Shown here one piece after another: positions 17,548 through 26,562 of a stretch of DNA of 64,000 nt. Numbering within the stretch: the stretch's first letter is position 1; each line of letters begins with the position of its first letter. The DNA comes from Natronomonas gomsonensis (GTDB taxonomy: Archaea; Halobacteriota; Halobacteria; Halobacteriales; Haloarculaceae). The notes below the pieces were generated by a model. The model had not been told where the DNA came from and ran no database searches. It saw nothing but the letters and a program-made list of their open reading frames with translations. The DNA is taken from the NCBI RefSeq assembly GCF_024300825.1, contig NZ_CP101323.1, positions 2,728,001 to 2,792,000 of the forward strand, written 5' to 3'. Position numbers and translations under genes: made by a program.

Positions 17548-18273
17548 TCAGTCATCAGGGCACTGGCAAATTGCGCTGCAGGTACAAGAGCCAGTTGAGC
17601 AGTTATCTGTATGCCCCAAATCGTAGCAGGTATAGCTACCATCTCCATCTGGACAACATTCGTACTCGTGGAGCTTACAGCTGTAAGAACCATCAACCGG
17701 GTGACAACAAGCCCCAATGACACAACCGCTCGAAGCTGTCACTTCGGAATCATCACCACCGTAACTAGTGGCGCTTCCTTCAGGTTCAAACACTTTCCGT
17801 TCTCCTGAATCGTCCTTCGGATTGTAAACGGCGTATCGCCGGTTCGAATCGGGGAGGAGGATAATATTCAGGGTGGCGTCTGGCAAATCTTTTTTGATTT
17901 GAATAAGCTCTCTTCTCCCTCTTTCGCCATCTAATAGGACAGCACAAAGCCCATAATCACAGTCATTTTCAAACAGCGAATATACAGACTCGGCTTTAAT
18001 GCCAATGTCCTGAAATTCTGGACCGGAAATGACCTCGTAACTGTGGAGGAGTTCAAGAAGATCTCCAGCTTCTTTATCCACGTATTTAATCACATCATCT
18101 ACTGTGGAATATTGCTCGCTCTCTTCTGCTATTAATTGCTCTTCGTCGTCTTTTGATAACGCGGCTCCAGTTTGGGTTAGAGCCAACCCGCTTGCTGTTC
18201 CTGCTCCTAATGTTCTGAGCAGTTGTCGACGCTGTACATCAGCCGTGTCGTCGCTGGCACTATCTTGTGCCAT
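17548..18273 (-). CDS. Tat-exported protein with C-terminal 12-cysteine peptide (candidate microhalocin-like precursor)
   Basis: A 241-residue protein of unknown family. N-terminus: a twin-arginine motif RRQLLRTLGAG (about 16-26) followed by an Ala/Gly/Leu stretch. Middle (about 45-175): an acidic, mixed alpha/beta soluble region with two Cys (DCDYGLC) and no recognised motif. C-terminus (last about 60 residues): 12 Cys, several as CC, CxC or CxxxCC, separated by Gly/Ser/Asp. Tat signal, long leader and Cys-rich C-terminal peptide is the layout known for the halocin C8 precursor, but I see no sequence identity to halocin C8, so the bacteriocin idea is inference; a secreted metal-binding or disulfide-rich protein is the alternative. 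The ATG at 18273 is preceded by a TATA box at leaderless spacing. Confidence 0.75.
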   Translation of the reverse strand: MAQDSASDDTADVQRRQLLRTLGAGTASGLALTQTGAALSKDDEEQLIAEESEQYSTVDDVIKYVDKEAGDLLELLHSYEVISGPEFQDIGIKAESVYSLFENDCDYGLCAVLLDGERGRRELIQIKKDLPDATLNIILLPDSNRRYAVYNPKDDSGERKVFEPEGSATSYGGDDSEVTASSGCVIGACCHPVDGSYSCKLHEYECCPDGDGSYTCYDLGHTDNCSTGSCTCSAICQCPDD

Positions 18274-18298
18274 GCAAAACAAATGGGGGCCAGAAGGG

Positions 18299-18310
18299 AT
18301 TAATAATATC
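18299..18310 (-). promoter_or_regulatory. TATA box of the Cys-rich precursor gene
   Basis: Read leftward, TATTATTAA lies about 27-36 nt upstream of the ATG at 18273, the spacing of leaderless haloarchaeal transcripts. Confidence 0.55.
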
Positions 18311-18464
18311 TTCTAGGTAGTTTAAAAATATAGTTTCAGAAGTTGATTTTTGATTTTCATAACAAATAAATGAAATGTATAAGAAATTCGAGGGTTAACT
18401 CCGAGGCTGATACATACCAAGTCTTCAAATCCAATCCTGAGGTACTGATACGGCAAGAAATCGG

Positions 18465-18827
18465 CTATAGTAGCGTAGCCAACACCAATACCCATCCCCA
18501 CGCAACGGTGCTCGTCAAAATCACTAATATACGGACATATAATGGAAATTTATCATCAATAGTGTCTGAAGGACCATTTTCAGCGAAGCGAGACCCAGAA
18601 CGGAATAGCAATTCGTTTAGTGGGCTCGCTGCTCTCATTTTCCGGCCCCACCCGGCCACTATCGCCCAGAGCACTGACATCACGATTGTAAGACCAAAAA
18701 TGATATTTCCGAACACGACCCCGGACACTTCACTCACTACATAGACCCCGGTGAGGCAGATTGCGGGGACAATCAAGCCAAACACCGGTATCCCGAAACG
18801 GACATCCCCTATGGATTTGACCGCCAT
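18465..18827 (-). CDS. Small membrane protein of the accessory island
   Basis: A 120-residue protein with about three hydrophobic segments: GIPVFGLIVPAICLTGVYVV (about 12-31), VFGNIIFGLTIVMSVLWAIV (about 38-57) and a C-terminal ILVILTSTVAWGWVLVLA. A basic loop follows the second helix. No family recognised. It lies upstream of the Cys-rich precursor gene on the same strand, separated by 191 bp containing a separate promoter. Small membrane proteins near bacteriocin genes can be immunity or export factors, but nothing in the sequence proves that here. Confidence 0.6.
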   Translation of the reverse strand: MAVKSIGDVRFGIPVFGLIVPAICLTGVYVVSEVSGVVFGNIIFGLTIVMSVLWAIVAGWGRKMRAASPLNELLFRSGSRFAENGPSDTIDDKFPLYVRILVILTSTVAWGWVLVLATLL

Positions 18828-19060
18828 TGAATCACCTTCATAAAGAATTTACAGCGCAACAATAAAAAACCACCACTTGACAACCCGTGTTAAATCACAG
18901 TGAGTGGTGATTCGGTTTCTTTACCCAGAACTTCACCTGAAACTGAGTAGGACGATTCAATATGTACAGACCGCAGCCATTACGATAACTACAATTAAGA
19001 TTCGATATAATCAGCGAACTAATGATTACTTTTTTATATTTAATTTTGGTATGAAAAGAC
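18828..19060 (+). promoter_or_regulatory. Divergent AT-rich promoter region
   Basis: 233 bp of AT-rich DNA between the divergent membrane-protein and protease genes. TTTATATTTAA at 19033-19043 is a good TATA box for the rightward gene at 19061. A 7-bp inverted repeat (CACCACT at 18871-18877, AGTGGTG at 18903-18909) could be an operator or a weak hairpin. Confidence 0.5.
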
Positions 19061-19396
19061 ATGGGTAAACAAACTCCCCGCGATCTTAACAGATTGAACG
19101 AACACAAACTGACCCGCCGCCGGGTAATGAAGGCCGCAGCTGCCGCCGGGATGTCATCCGCAGCAGTGTTGACGATGACGCCCGATGATGTGAAAGCCGC
19201 TGATTCCGATCAAGTAACGATCCCGTTCGACACAGAGGGCGAAGAGAAGAAACAGATTGCAGCTGATGTCCTTGACTGGTACTACCGTGCCCGTGATGCA
19301 ACGGATAAAATCAAAGAAGCCCACTTCGGCAAAGATGGAGTCCATCGGGTCGCCACTCGCGGCGGAGGTCAACTGACAATGCTCATGTACACGTGA
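19061..19396 (+). CDS. Tat signal/propeptide part of a split serine protease
   Basis: 111 codons starting MGKQTPRDLNRLNEHK, then TRRRVMKAAAAAGMSSAAVLT, a twin-arginine signal, and an acidic propeptide-like region ending in GGGQLTMLMYT-stop. It has no protease motifs itself. The next frame (GTG at 19393, one base back) continues as a complete trypsin-like domain lacking any signal peptide, so the two are most simply one secreted protease gene separated by a -1 frame change near 19385-19395. The alternative is two coupled genes, since the stop and start overlap as GTGA. Confidence 0.65.
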   Translation: MGKQTPRDLNRLNEHKLTRRRVMKAAAAAGMSSAAVLTMTPDDVKAADSDQVTIPFDTEGEEKKQIAADVLDWYYRARDATDKIKEAHFGKDGVHRVATRGGGQLTMLMYT

Positions 19397-20196
19397 TTCT
19401 AAACAACGAGAAAGGAGAGGCCGACGAACGACGGGGCGAACTCCCTGAAGAAAGAAACGGAGTTCGAGTTGAGGTCGATACTACGGATACCGTAGAAACA
19501 AACGACCATTGTAACCCAAAGTGCTGGACCGACAAAGACAATTTCCCTGGTGGGCAAATAATAAGAACAATACAAGAAAATGGCGAAGGGACAATTTCGC
19601 CGCAACACTACCAAGGCGATCTTGAATGGTTCGGATGGACAACTGCCGCACACATCCTTCAGGATTGCTACACCGGCCAAAGCATGGAACACACAGCCTG
19701 TAGCACTCCCAAGGGTGTCGGTGAGGTGACAAAGATAGACAAGAAACGGGACATCGCCTGGATAACGCCCAATCAAGACGTGAGCCAAAGTCCGATGAAC
19801 TACCATCCCGAACACACAGAGAGCGTAGAAATCCTCGGTACCATCACCGAAGAGGGTTTTGTCACTATCAACCAAGAAAACCAGCCACTGTTCATCTACG
19901 GAATATCAAGCTGTAAATCCTCGATGAACCTCCAAGAGTGGAACGGAACCCACCAGAAAGGCGACTACTGTGTCTCCGAAAGAGTTGACCAGATGTATAG
20001 CGGACACGAAGTAGTTGGCGGAACCGAGAAAGGCGACAGTGGCGCCCTCTACACAGTTGAAGACCCAGGCGTAGACGGGAATTTCTACGCAATGGGAAGC
20101 CACAGCGGGGCCGATGTTTTTGGATTTAATACATACAATTACGGGGCGCAGGGCTTCTCCATCGAGAACATCTATGACCGCCGGTGGGACAACTAA
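19393..20196 (+). CDS. Trypsin-like (S1 family) serine protease domain
   Basis: 267 codons. The chymotrypsin-fold triad is visible: His in GWTTAAHILQDC (about His87), Asp in KKRDIAWI (about Asp120) and Ser in TEKGDSGALY (about Ser216), each in the usual local context. Several Cys pairs suggest disulfides, which fits an extracellular enzyme. The first about 30 residues resemble the linker of secreted haloarchaeal proteases rather than a true N-terminus, and there is no export signal in this frame. It is 10 bp upstream of a membrane-protein gene and divergent from the Cys-rich precursor; a role in processing that precursor is speculation. Confidence 0.72.
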   Translation: MILNNEKGEADERRGELPEERNGVRVEVDTTDTVETNDHCNPKCWTDKDNFPGGQIIRTIQENGEGTISPQHYQGDLEWFGWTTAAHILQDCYTGQSMEHTACSTPKGVGEVTKIDKKRDIAWITPNQDVSQSPMNYHPEHTESVEILGTITEEGFVTINQENQPLFIYGISSCKSSMNLQEWNGTHQKGDYCVSERVDQMYSGHEVVGGTEKGDSGALYTVEDPGVDGNFYAMGSHSGADVFGFNTYNYGAQGFSIENIYDRRWDN

Positions 20197-20205
20197 TCTT
20201 AGGGA

Positions 20206-20763
20206 GTGGAACTATCAACCAACACAATTGTCAAGAAAAAGATTATGAAAGGTATGAAAACCGTCTTACCAGATAAAGTATCAGGTCAGGTGTCACTAGA
20301 TGGAGTGGTCTATGTTCTGGCCGCTGTAACAACCGCGATCGGGATGTGGCTCGCACTCCACAAGTTCCTCCCGAAACCACCAGCAACAGAGGCTATTATG
20401 TGGGTAGGCGGCACTATTATCGCGCCATCGACAGCCATCCTAATCGGGTATAGGAACGGGCCGTTCAGTGCAGGTGCTCTCCTCGGCGGCCTCCCAGTTA
20501 TCGGCATAATGTTTGGTGGGTTCTTTCGAGGCTTTACGATCCGGGGCATTGAGAGCGCTATCGCCGCCGCATTCGTCCCTGCCAGCATTAGCCTCCCCGT
20601 CAGCGGTGGGCTCTATGTTCTCGGTATCGCCCTCCGACGCGACGGCACCTTCACCCGGCGCAGACGAGACCTCGCGATACGTATGGCCGTCGCCATCAGC
20701 ATCGGAATCACTCTCGGATTGATGGCTCAACTAGGTATCGTAGAGGTACTTGGCGACCAGTGA
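20206..20763 (+). CDS. Membrane protein downstream of the protease
   Basis: A 185-residue protein with four or five hydrophobic segments (about 31-52, 63-82, 88-112, 120-140 and 155-178) and a basic loop before the last one. No family recognised. The GTG at 20206 gives the longest form; ATGs at 20245 or 20254 are alternatives that still keep all membrane segments. It follows the protease frame by 9 bp, so co-transcription is likely. Confidence 0.6.
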   Translation: MELSTNTIVKKKIMKGMKTVLPDKVSGQVSLDGVVYVLAAVTTAIGMWLALHKFLPKPPATEAIMWVGGTIIAPSTAILIGYRNGPFSAGALLGGLPVIGIMFGGFFRGFTIRGIESAIAAAFVPASISLPVSGGLYVLGIALRRDGTFTRRRRDLAIRMAVAISIGITLGLMAQLGIVEVLGDQ

Positions 20764-21138
20764 TCGTGCCACAACAGTGCGAACCAAGTGACTCAAATTC
20801 TATTACATGATTGACCGGGTTGACGGAAGAGAATATCCCGAAGCTGGGCGTGCGTTCTCTCTAGAAACCGTCTTCGAAAGAGACACGCTTGTTAAGACGA
20901 TCGAGGCTTGTCTTAGCCCCCTCTGACTTATCTGGTTTGACAGGGATTCACGAAAACGGTGGCACCCTGCGATGCTGCTGTACACACGGAAGATCCCCAC
21001 TCGTTGACTACCTCGAGTACCCAACGTACCCAACAGTATAATTTGACCTGCTAAACACTCATTACACAGACGTACTCAACGCGAGTTTCATTCCATTGGG
21101 ATAAAGAAACCGTAATACCAACTACTGATATGCCGTCT
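20764..21138. other. Intergenic region with decayed coding traces
   Basis: 375 bp with no convincing gene. A 39-codon frame at 20807-20926 on the plus strand (MIDRVDGREYPEAG start) has coding-like composition but no RBS or recognised product, and may be a fragment of a lost gene. The rest is unstructured as far as I can see. Confidence 0.35.
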
Positions 21139-21564
21139 TCAGATTGTTTTATCGACATCAGTCAGTTTCTCGTCGGCCCGGTCAAGAAACGCCGTATATT
21201 TCGACTCAATCCGATCCTGAAGCGCCGCTCGCTCCGCAACCAACTCGTCAAGATCCCGACGCCCCAACCACTCCCCAAGCCACTCATACTCGTCTGTCAG
21301 TTTGTACACCTTCCGCTTCTCTCTACGTTCCTCTCGCTCGATGTACTGAATTTCCTCTTCCAGCATTCCCAGTTTGACACCCTCCTCCAACCGTGAGGTA
21401 AGCGTCGCCGAACTCACATCAACCAGCTCTTTCAAATCACTGAATCGTTTCGGAGCCTCACGCAGCTCGAGTAACAGTTCCATCACTCCCTTCTTTCTGA
21501 GATATTTCGTCCGAGCAACATTCTCTGAAGACCCCTCCGTGCCAGATCCAGTGCTTTCAATCAT
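21139..21564 (-). CDS. Winged helix-turn-helix transcriptional regulator
   Basis: A 141-residue protein. The MELLLELREAPKRFSDLKEL helix pair, followed by SSATLTSRLEEGVKLGML as the recognition region and a KVYKLTDEYEWLG wing, is the pattern of HxlR/ArsR-like winged-helix regulators; the C-terminal third is an amphipathic helix likely used for dimerisation. The effector is unknown. Repeated TTGAACT motifs lie just upstream of its start, consistent with autoregulation. It is divergent from the transposase and ends in the decayed region. Confidence 0.78.
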   Translation of the reverse strand: MIESTGSGTEGSSENVARTKYLRKKGVMELLLELREAPKRFSDLKELVDVSSATLTSRLEEGVKLGMLEEEIQYIEREERREKRKVYKLTDEYEWLGEWLGRRDLDELVAERAALQDRIESKYTAFLDRADEKLTDVDKTI

Positions 21565-21569
21565 TACTT

Positions 21570-21632
21570 CAACTTGAACTTGAGTTCACCATAACATTAA
21601 AACTCCCGCACCCAATACTTGAACTCAACTTT
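21570..21632 (-). promoter_or_regulatory. Operator-like repeats upstream of the winged-helix gene
   Basis: TGAAC-TTGA-GTTCA (21575-21588 region) is a perfect 5-bp-arm inverted repeat, and a second TTGAACTCAA lies at about 21619-21628, sharing the core TTGAACT. They flank the likely promoter of the regulator starting at 21564. Binding by this regulator is inference. Confidence 0.45.
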
Positions 21633-21758
21633 AGATTAAAGCCAACTCTAACATATCTCTCTCCGACTCACGACCCTTCCTAAACCCATCCACTCTCCCA
21701 TGATCTGTCGTCACCCACGCCGAGCCCTCCAGCGAACCGTTGAGGCACCGCCCACGCC

Positions 21759-23474
21759 ATGAGTGCTACCCCACCTAGCATCGCTTCGTCTATCGTCACT
21801 CACGCCAGCGCAGTCTGTAAACACGAAGACCACCTCTGGGATGTGATTAAACAACTCTCGATACCCACTGAGGAGGTCCACGACCAGCGCCAATCACACA
21901 AAACCACATACGAAACCGACTCTGTTCTTCGGGCATTTCTCTACCAGAACATACGAGGATTCAGCCAGGCCGAATTCGCCTCGCGACTCTCTCAGAGACC
22001 CATCTTGCTCAACTGCTTCGGCTTCGAATCCGCTCCAACCCAACAAACCCTCTCACATAGCTGGAATCAGCTTGACCAACAGGGCAAAGCAGTCATCGAA
22101 GCCGCTGCGACTGGAATTGCTAAAGAAGCTGCCGAGCACGGCATCATCTCGGAGGCACTCACCGTCGACACGCCAGACGACGGCGGGCCGCAACCGGACA
22201 AAGAACGCGATTATCGACGAACAAAGACGACCAAAACAATCCAGCTCGCCAGAAAACATGCGCTAACAGAATTCGACACAGGACGCGCCCCCCATCGCAC
22301 GTACTCGGATGCGGACATCTGGGATATGTTCGCTCGGCTCTGTGATCGAAACGGAAGTGCCCACGCCGAAAGCGAGTATGGCTGGCTCACTGCAGATGAC
22401 CTAACCTGTCATGGCTCGACCTTCCTCAGAGCAATTAAAAAAGCCGGCACACCCAAAGACAGCGAAACGCAACTCACGCTGGCTGACTTCGAACACGACG
22501 ACCCGCTGCCGCGAATCAATCGAATTCGAGACTCCCTCATGGAGTCGTTCGATGCAGCAACCCACAACATCATCAACTCAATTCGTGGTGATGACCCCTT
22601 CGACGACCGCAACACTGTCGCCGCAATCGACATTACACACGAACAATTCCACGCCTCACCATGGACGGACAAAGCCGCTGGGTCCGTGAAGGCAGACTTC
22701 CCAGCGATGGTGAGTGGATATAAGAAAGGCGGTGAGTACAAGCGAGGATACAAATATGCCACAATCACACTCGTTGGCGACCACGTGCCGATTATTCTTG
22801 GTATCGAGCCAGTCAAAGAGAACTCGAAATGGGAGCCTGCTGACTCATCGTCGTTCTCGAAAGCTGATCTCGTCGACCGACTCTTGGAGAAAGCCCAACG
22901 GTTTGTCGATCTCGATGAAGTGCTCTTCGACCGCGGCTTCTATAGTCACGACGTCTACGCAACGGTCCACGATCGGGGGCTAATCTACACCTCGCCGGTT
23001 CCAACGTACGAGGATGATTACGAAGTGATCGCGGATATAGAGGCTCATGAGACGGCTGATGCAGCGGTTAATCACGATGTGCCGTTCGGGCACGGTGGCG
23101 AGATTCATCACCACGCAGAGATGCTGTATGTCCCGAGTCAGAGCGATGATGCTGACGGGGCGTACGCGGTGTTCGTAACGAATCGTGACCGCGTGGAGCC
23201 CAACGAAATTCAGCGTGTGTGTAACGGCTACCGTCGACGATGGGATATAGAGAATCAGTACAAATCGATCAAGGAGTTCCTCCCGAAGACCTCCTCGAAG
23301 GACTACCGAGTCCGGCTCTGTAATTTCGCGTTTGCGTCATTGATTTACAATCTCTGGCGGTTAACGGATTACTTGGTGAAAGTGGGCCTGGACAAAGACA
23401 TTCGGTCATCACCGGTCGTGACGGCGAAGACATTTGTCCGAGCACTTGGGGAACACCTCCGCAAGTTCGGATAG
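21759..23474 (+). mobile_element. IS4-type DDE transposase gene
   Basis: A 571-residue transposase. The DDE triad appears as AAIDITHEQ (first Asp near 298), VLFDRGFYS (second Asp near 390) and the IS4 signature Y-x2-R-x3-E-x6-K within NGYRRRWDIENQYKSIKEF (Glu near 495). Full-length and uninterrupted, so possibly active. I could not find convincing terminal inverted repeats or a target duplication in the roughly 100 bp on either side, so element ends are not called. Its presence at the right edge of the AT-rich segment supports mobility of the island. Confidence 0.9.
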
Positions 23475-23780
23475 CTGTCCGTTCTCGTATTAGGGCCGCA
23501 CCTCCGGAGTGGCAACGCTTATTTGATTGTCGTTTAGTTTACTAGTTACTGACAGTTATCGTACTATTCTGGTGAGCGAATTCTCAACGAGCACATATTC
23601 GAACAGATCTGGCGCGAATCGAGCTGTCGTCGCTCCTGTCTCATTTGTTGGCTTATAACTCCTCTAAGAATGTGGTCGACGGACACGTCACTCACCGGTT
23701 CGACAGTCGATGTGGACCTCTCATGAGCAACGACCGACGGCGCAGCCGCTGTGGCGGGGCTATGACGACAAAAAGACCGT
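23475..23780. other. Intergenic region at the right edge of the island
   Basis: 306 bp between the transposase stop and the regulator stop. AT-rich near 23520-23560, then reverting to core composition. I see no gene, tRNA or hairpin worth naming; the IS right end must lie here if present. Confidence 0.5.
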
Positions 23781-24746
23781 TCAGGCCGGTTCTTCGAGTC
23801 CGGCGCGCTCGCGGATGATGTCCTCCAGTTCCTCGGGGTCGTCGATGCGCTCGATTTCCTCGCGTTCGATGAGCGCGGTTCCCTCGACGGACTCCTGTCG
23901 GGCACGGTCGACGACGTACACCGACCGGGTTCGGGTGACTTCCCCGACCGACGACATGATTCGGGCGCGCTTCTCGGCGGTGCGGTTGAAATCCGAGTGA
24001 CCGGTGAGCATCTTTCGCTCGCGGGCCTCGTCCTCGCTGACGGCTTTGAACGGCGCCCGCATCGTCGGGTGGACATCGAACCCGACGCGGGTAAGGACGG
24101 TGATGAGGTGTGCGTCGTCGGGGTCGGCCTCGGGTTCGCCGGGGTCGTCCATCTCGTCGCGGACCTCCTCGGCGCCTTCGAGTACCTCGACGGGGTTGGC
24201 AAGCGGGCGGTCGAATATCTCCTCCAGTTCCGCCGCGACTTCGACGCTCGCGCTCATGCCGTCCTCGTACTTCGAGACGGTTCGGCGGGAGACGCCGAGT
24301 TCGTTCGCGAGTTTGCCGAGCGACATCTCCTCCTCGGAGCGGACCTCCGAGAGCAACTCGCCGTCGATGTTGACGTACAGGCCGCCGGGTGCGGCGTAGA
24401 TGAGCGGTGGCACCTCCTCGATGAACAAATCCATCGCGGTGTCCGGCGAGAACACCGGGACGCCGTGGCGGAAGTAGATGACGCCAGGTTTGAGCTCCTC
24501 GTTTCGGGTTCGCAACCCGATGACCAGCGGTGTCGCGTCGAGGTACTCGCCGAGGCGGCGCATCTCAGCGCCGGTGTAGCCGTCGAAGGCGTCGATGTTG
24601 GCGAGCAGTTTCAACAGCAATACGTCGTCGCCGCGCCGTGCGGCGATATCGAAGCTTTTGGGACGGATTGCACACCGGTCGCTCACCGTGAAGCCTGCGT
24701 CCTCGAGCATCGCGGTGATGTTACCAACCAGTGCGGACCGTGACAT
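23781..24746 (-). CDS. Archaeal HTH-type transcriptional regulator (Cro/C1-type HTH)
   Basis: A 321-residue protein of the archaeal putative HTH regulator family. The N-terminal about 125 residues form a restriction-endonuclease-like or nucleotide-binding-like domain ([27 protein letters not shown]); the Cro/C1-type HTH follows at about 145-190 ([22 protein letters not shown]), and a C-terminal domain ends in acidic helices. The targets are not known to me. Length and layout match the widespread archaeal family. Transcribed leftward, ending about 300 bp from the transposase. Confidence 0.88.
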   Translation of the reverse strand: MSRSALVGNITAMLEDAGFTVSDRCAIRPKSFDIAARRGDDVLLLKLLANIDAFDGYTGAEMRRLGEYLDATPLVIGLRTRNEELKPGVIYFRHGVPVFSPDTAMDLFIEEVPPLIYAAPGGLYVNIDGELLSEVRSEEEMSLGKLANELGVSRRTVSKYEDGMSASVEVAAELEEIFDRPLANPVEVLEGAEEVRDEMDDPGEPEADPDDAHLITVLTRVGFDVHPTMRAPFKAVSEDEARERKMLTGHSDFNRTAEKRARIMSSVGEVTRTRSVYVVDRARQESVEGTALIEREEIERIDDPEELEDIIRERAGLEEPA

Positions 24747-24883
24747 AGTGGTACATAAGCCATTCGCCAGTTAAATCGTTTTCCCCAGCGATACCGCCGC
24801 TATCTGGCGGTTGGGACAGCCAGTAACACGGCGTCGGAACGCCGACCGAAACCCCGTTAGGCGGTGGTGTCCTACCCCGGGGC

Positions 24884-26152
24884 GTGACAGTCATCGGGTT
24901 GGACGACACCGACTCCCGCGAGCGCGGGATGTGTACGACCTACGCCGCCGACACGGTCGCTCGGCGACTGACCGACGCCGGGGCGGCGGTCGAGCGAGTC
25001 TTACTCGTTCGGTGTAACCCGGCGGTCGAACACAAAACGCGCGGGAACGCGGCGCTCGCCGTCCACACCGATGCGTCGGTCGACACCGCCCTCGAGGTGG
25101 CGGCAAGCGTCGTCGACGGCGCGGCCGAAACCGGCGACGACCGAACCAACCCCGGCGTCGTCGTTGCGGCGGGGGCGCCCGAAGCAGTTCCCGAATCGGT
25201 CGCGGCCTTCGCTCGGGCGGCCGTTCGGGACCACCACGACCGCGCGGACGCAGTAAACCTCGCCGAGGAGGCGGGTTTCCGGGTTCGTCGCTGGAAGAAC
25301 GGCCGCGGCGTCATCGGCGCGCTTGCGGCCGTCGGCGCGTGGCGTGCCTTCGAGGAGTGGACCTACGAACACATCACCTACCGCGAGCGCCGGCGGTGGG
25401 GGACCGACCGCGATGTCGACGCCGAGTCCGTCTTCGAGGCCGCAGACGAGTACTACCCAACGGTGTGGGACACTGTCGACCGGGAAAGCGGCGAGGTCGT
25501 CTGTGTCCCCCGGACGCCGGGGCCGGTTCTGTACGGCATCCGAGGTGACGATGCGGCGGCCTGCCGTGCGGTCGCCGACCGAATCCGGAGTGAATCGGTC
25601 GACCGCGAACGGACGTTCGTGACGAATCAGGGGACCGACGGCCACCTCCGAGAGGGGGCCGTTTCGACTGCACGCGAGGGTCGTTCCTATCGACTCGACG
25701 CGACGGTCCGGACAGCTCCCGAGACGCGGCGGGGCGGCCACGTCTTCTTCCGGGTCGGCGACGGCGAGGCGGAACTCCGCTGTGCGGCCTTCGAACCGAC
25801 CAAGCGGTTCCGCGACCACGTGCGGGCGCTCCGTCCCGGCGACGAGCTCACCGTCTGTGGGGAACTGAAAGACGGGACCCTGAAACTGGAGAAGTTCGCG
25901 GTTCGGGACCTCGACCGCACGGAACTCGTGACGCCGACGTGTTCGTCGTGTGACCGGTCGATGGAGTCCGCGGGCCGGGGACAAGGGTATCGGTGTCGGG
26001 ACTGCGGGACGGTCGCCGATGGGAAGGTCGAGCGCCAACTCGACCGCGAACTATCTGTCGGGTGGTACGAGGTCCCGCCGCGAGCACGACGACACATCGC
26101 CAAACCTCTCGTTCGAGGTGGGTTTGACGCGCCGACGCATCCGGAATCGTAG
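24884..26152 (+). CDS. tiaS: tRNA(Ile2) 2-agmatinylcytidine synthetase
   Basis: A 422-residue TiaS, which modifies C34 of tRNA-Ile2 with agmatine using ATP so that AUA codons are read. It begins VIGLDDTDSRERGMCTTYAAD (TiaS kinase-like domain), has a central GVIGALAAVG block, an OB-fold segment (about 275-355; LRPGDELTVCGELKDGTLKLEKFAV) and a C-terminal zinc ribbon with CSSCDRS and CRDCG. A GTG start at 24884 places the family N-terminus correctly. Essential archaeal tRNA gene; monocistronic. Confidence 0.94.
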   Translation: MTVIGLDDTDSRERGMCTTYAADTVARRLTDAGAAVERVLLVRCNPAVEHKTRGNAALAVHTDASVDTALEVAASVVDGAAETGDDRTNPGVVVAAGAPEAVPESVAAFARAAVRDHHDRADAVNLAEEAGFRVRRWKNGRGVIGALAAVGAWRAFEEWTYEHITYRERRRWGTDRDVDAESVFEAADEYYPTVWDTVDRESGEVVCVPRTPGPVLYGIRGDDAAACRAVADRIRSESVDRERTFVTNQGTDGHLREGAVSTAREGRSYRLDATVRTAPETRRGGHVFFRVGDGEAELRCAAFEPTKRFRDHVRALRPGDELTVCGELKDGTLKLEKFAVRDLDRTELVTPTCSSCDRSMESAGRGQGYRCRDCGTVADGKVERQLDRELSVGWYEVPPRARRHIAKPLVRGGFDAPTHPES

Positions 26153-26208
26153 TGTGTCTCGTGTGAACGTTCCTCACTATTTATTAGCACACGCCGACAT
26201 GTCCCGGC

Positions 26209-26562
26209 ATGGCGAGTCGTTCAGCGGGCCGGCGTCGAACCGTTTGTGAAACGTGTGAGTTGCCGTTCTACGCTGATTCGGGGGCCTGTCCGTACTGCGG
26301 CACCGAAGAGTCGGCCGCCGATACCGACGCCGACGCTGGTGGCTTCGTCTTCGAGGTTTCGGAGACAACCCAACGAACGCGGACGACCTGTCCGGCGTGT
26401 GGACTCCCCCACTACGACGATGTCGAGGCGTGTCCCTACTGCGAACGCGCTGGCGGGACTTCCGTCGAGGCCGATAGTCCCGACGGACCGACCGAATCGG
26501 AACCGAGCGCCGACGAACCGAGCGGCCTGTTCGGCCGCATCAAGCGCGCGCTCGGGTTCTAA
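26209..26562 (+). CDS. Small protein with two zinc ribbons
   Basis: A 117-residue protein with four CxxC knuckles arranged as two treble-clef ribbons: CETCELP...CPYCGTE and CPACGLP...CPYCERA, separated by an acidic linker, with a C-terminal amphipathic helix GLFGRIKRALGF. It resembles haloarchaeal zinc-ribbon hypotheticals. Function unknown. Follows tiaS by 56 bp with its own AT-rich upstream stretch (TATTTATTAG). Confidence 0.78.
   Translation: MASRSAGRRRTVCETCELPFYADSGACPYCGTEESAADTDADAGGFVFEVSETTQRTRTTCPACGLPHYDDVEACPYCERAGGTSVEADSPDGPTESEPSADEPSGLFGRIKRALGF

Noticed and set aside
20807-20926. 39-codon frame as a gene
   Set aside because: No ribosome site, no family match and decayed surroundings; kept only as a note in the intergenic entry.
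21640-23600. Terminal inverted repeats of the IS4-type element
   Set aside because: No matching ends of 10 bp or more could be found by eye on the two sides, so element boundaries are left uncalled.
23564-24202. Leftward frame overlapping the HTH regulator end
   Set aside because: Ser/Arg/Pro-rich shadow of the regulator in another frame, with no motif.
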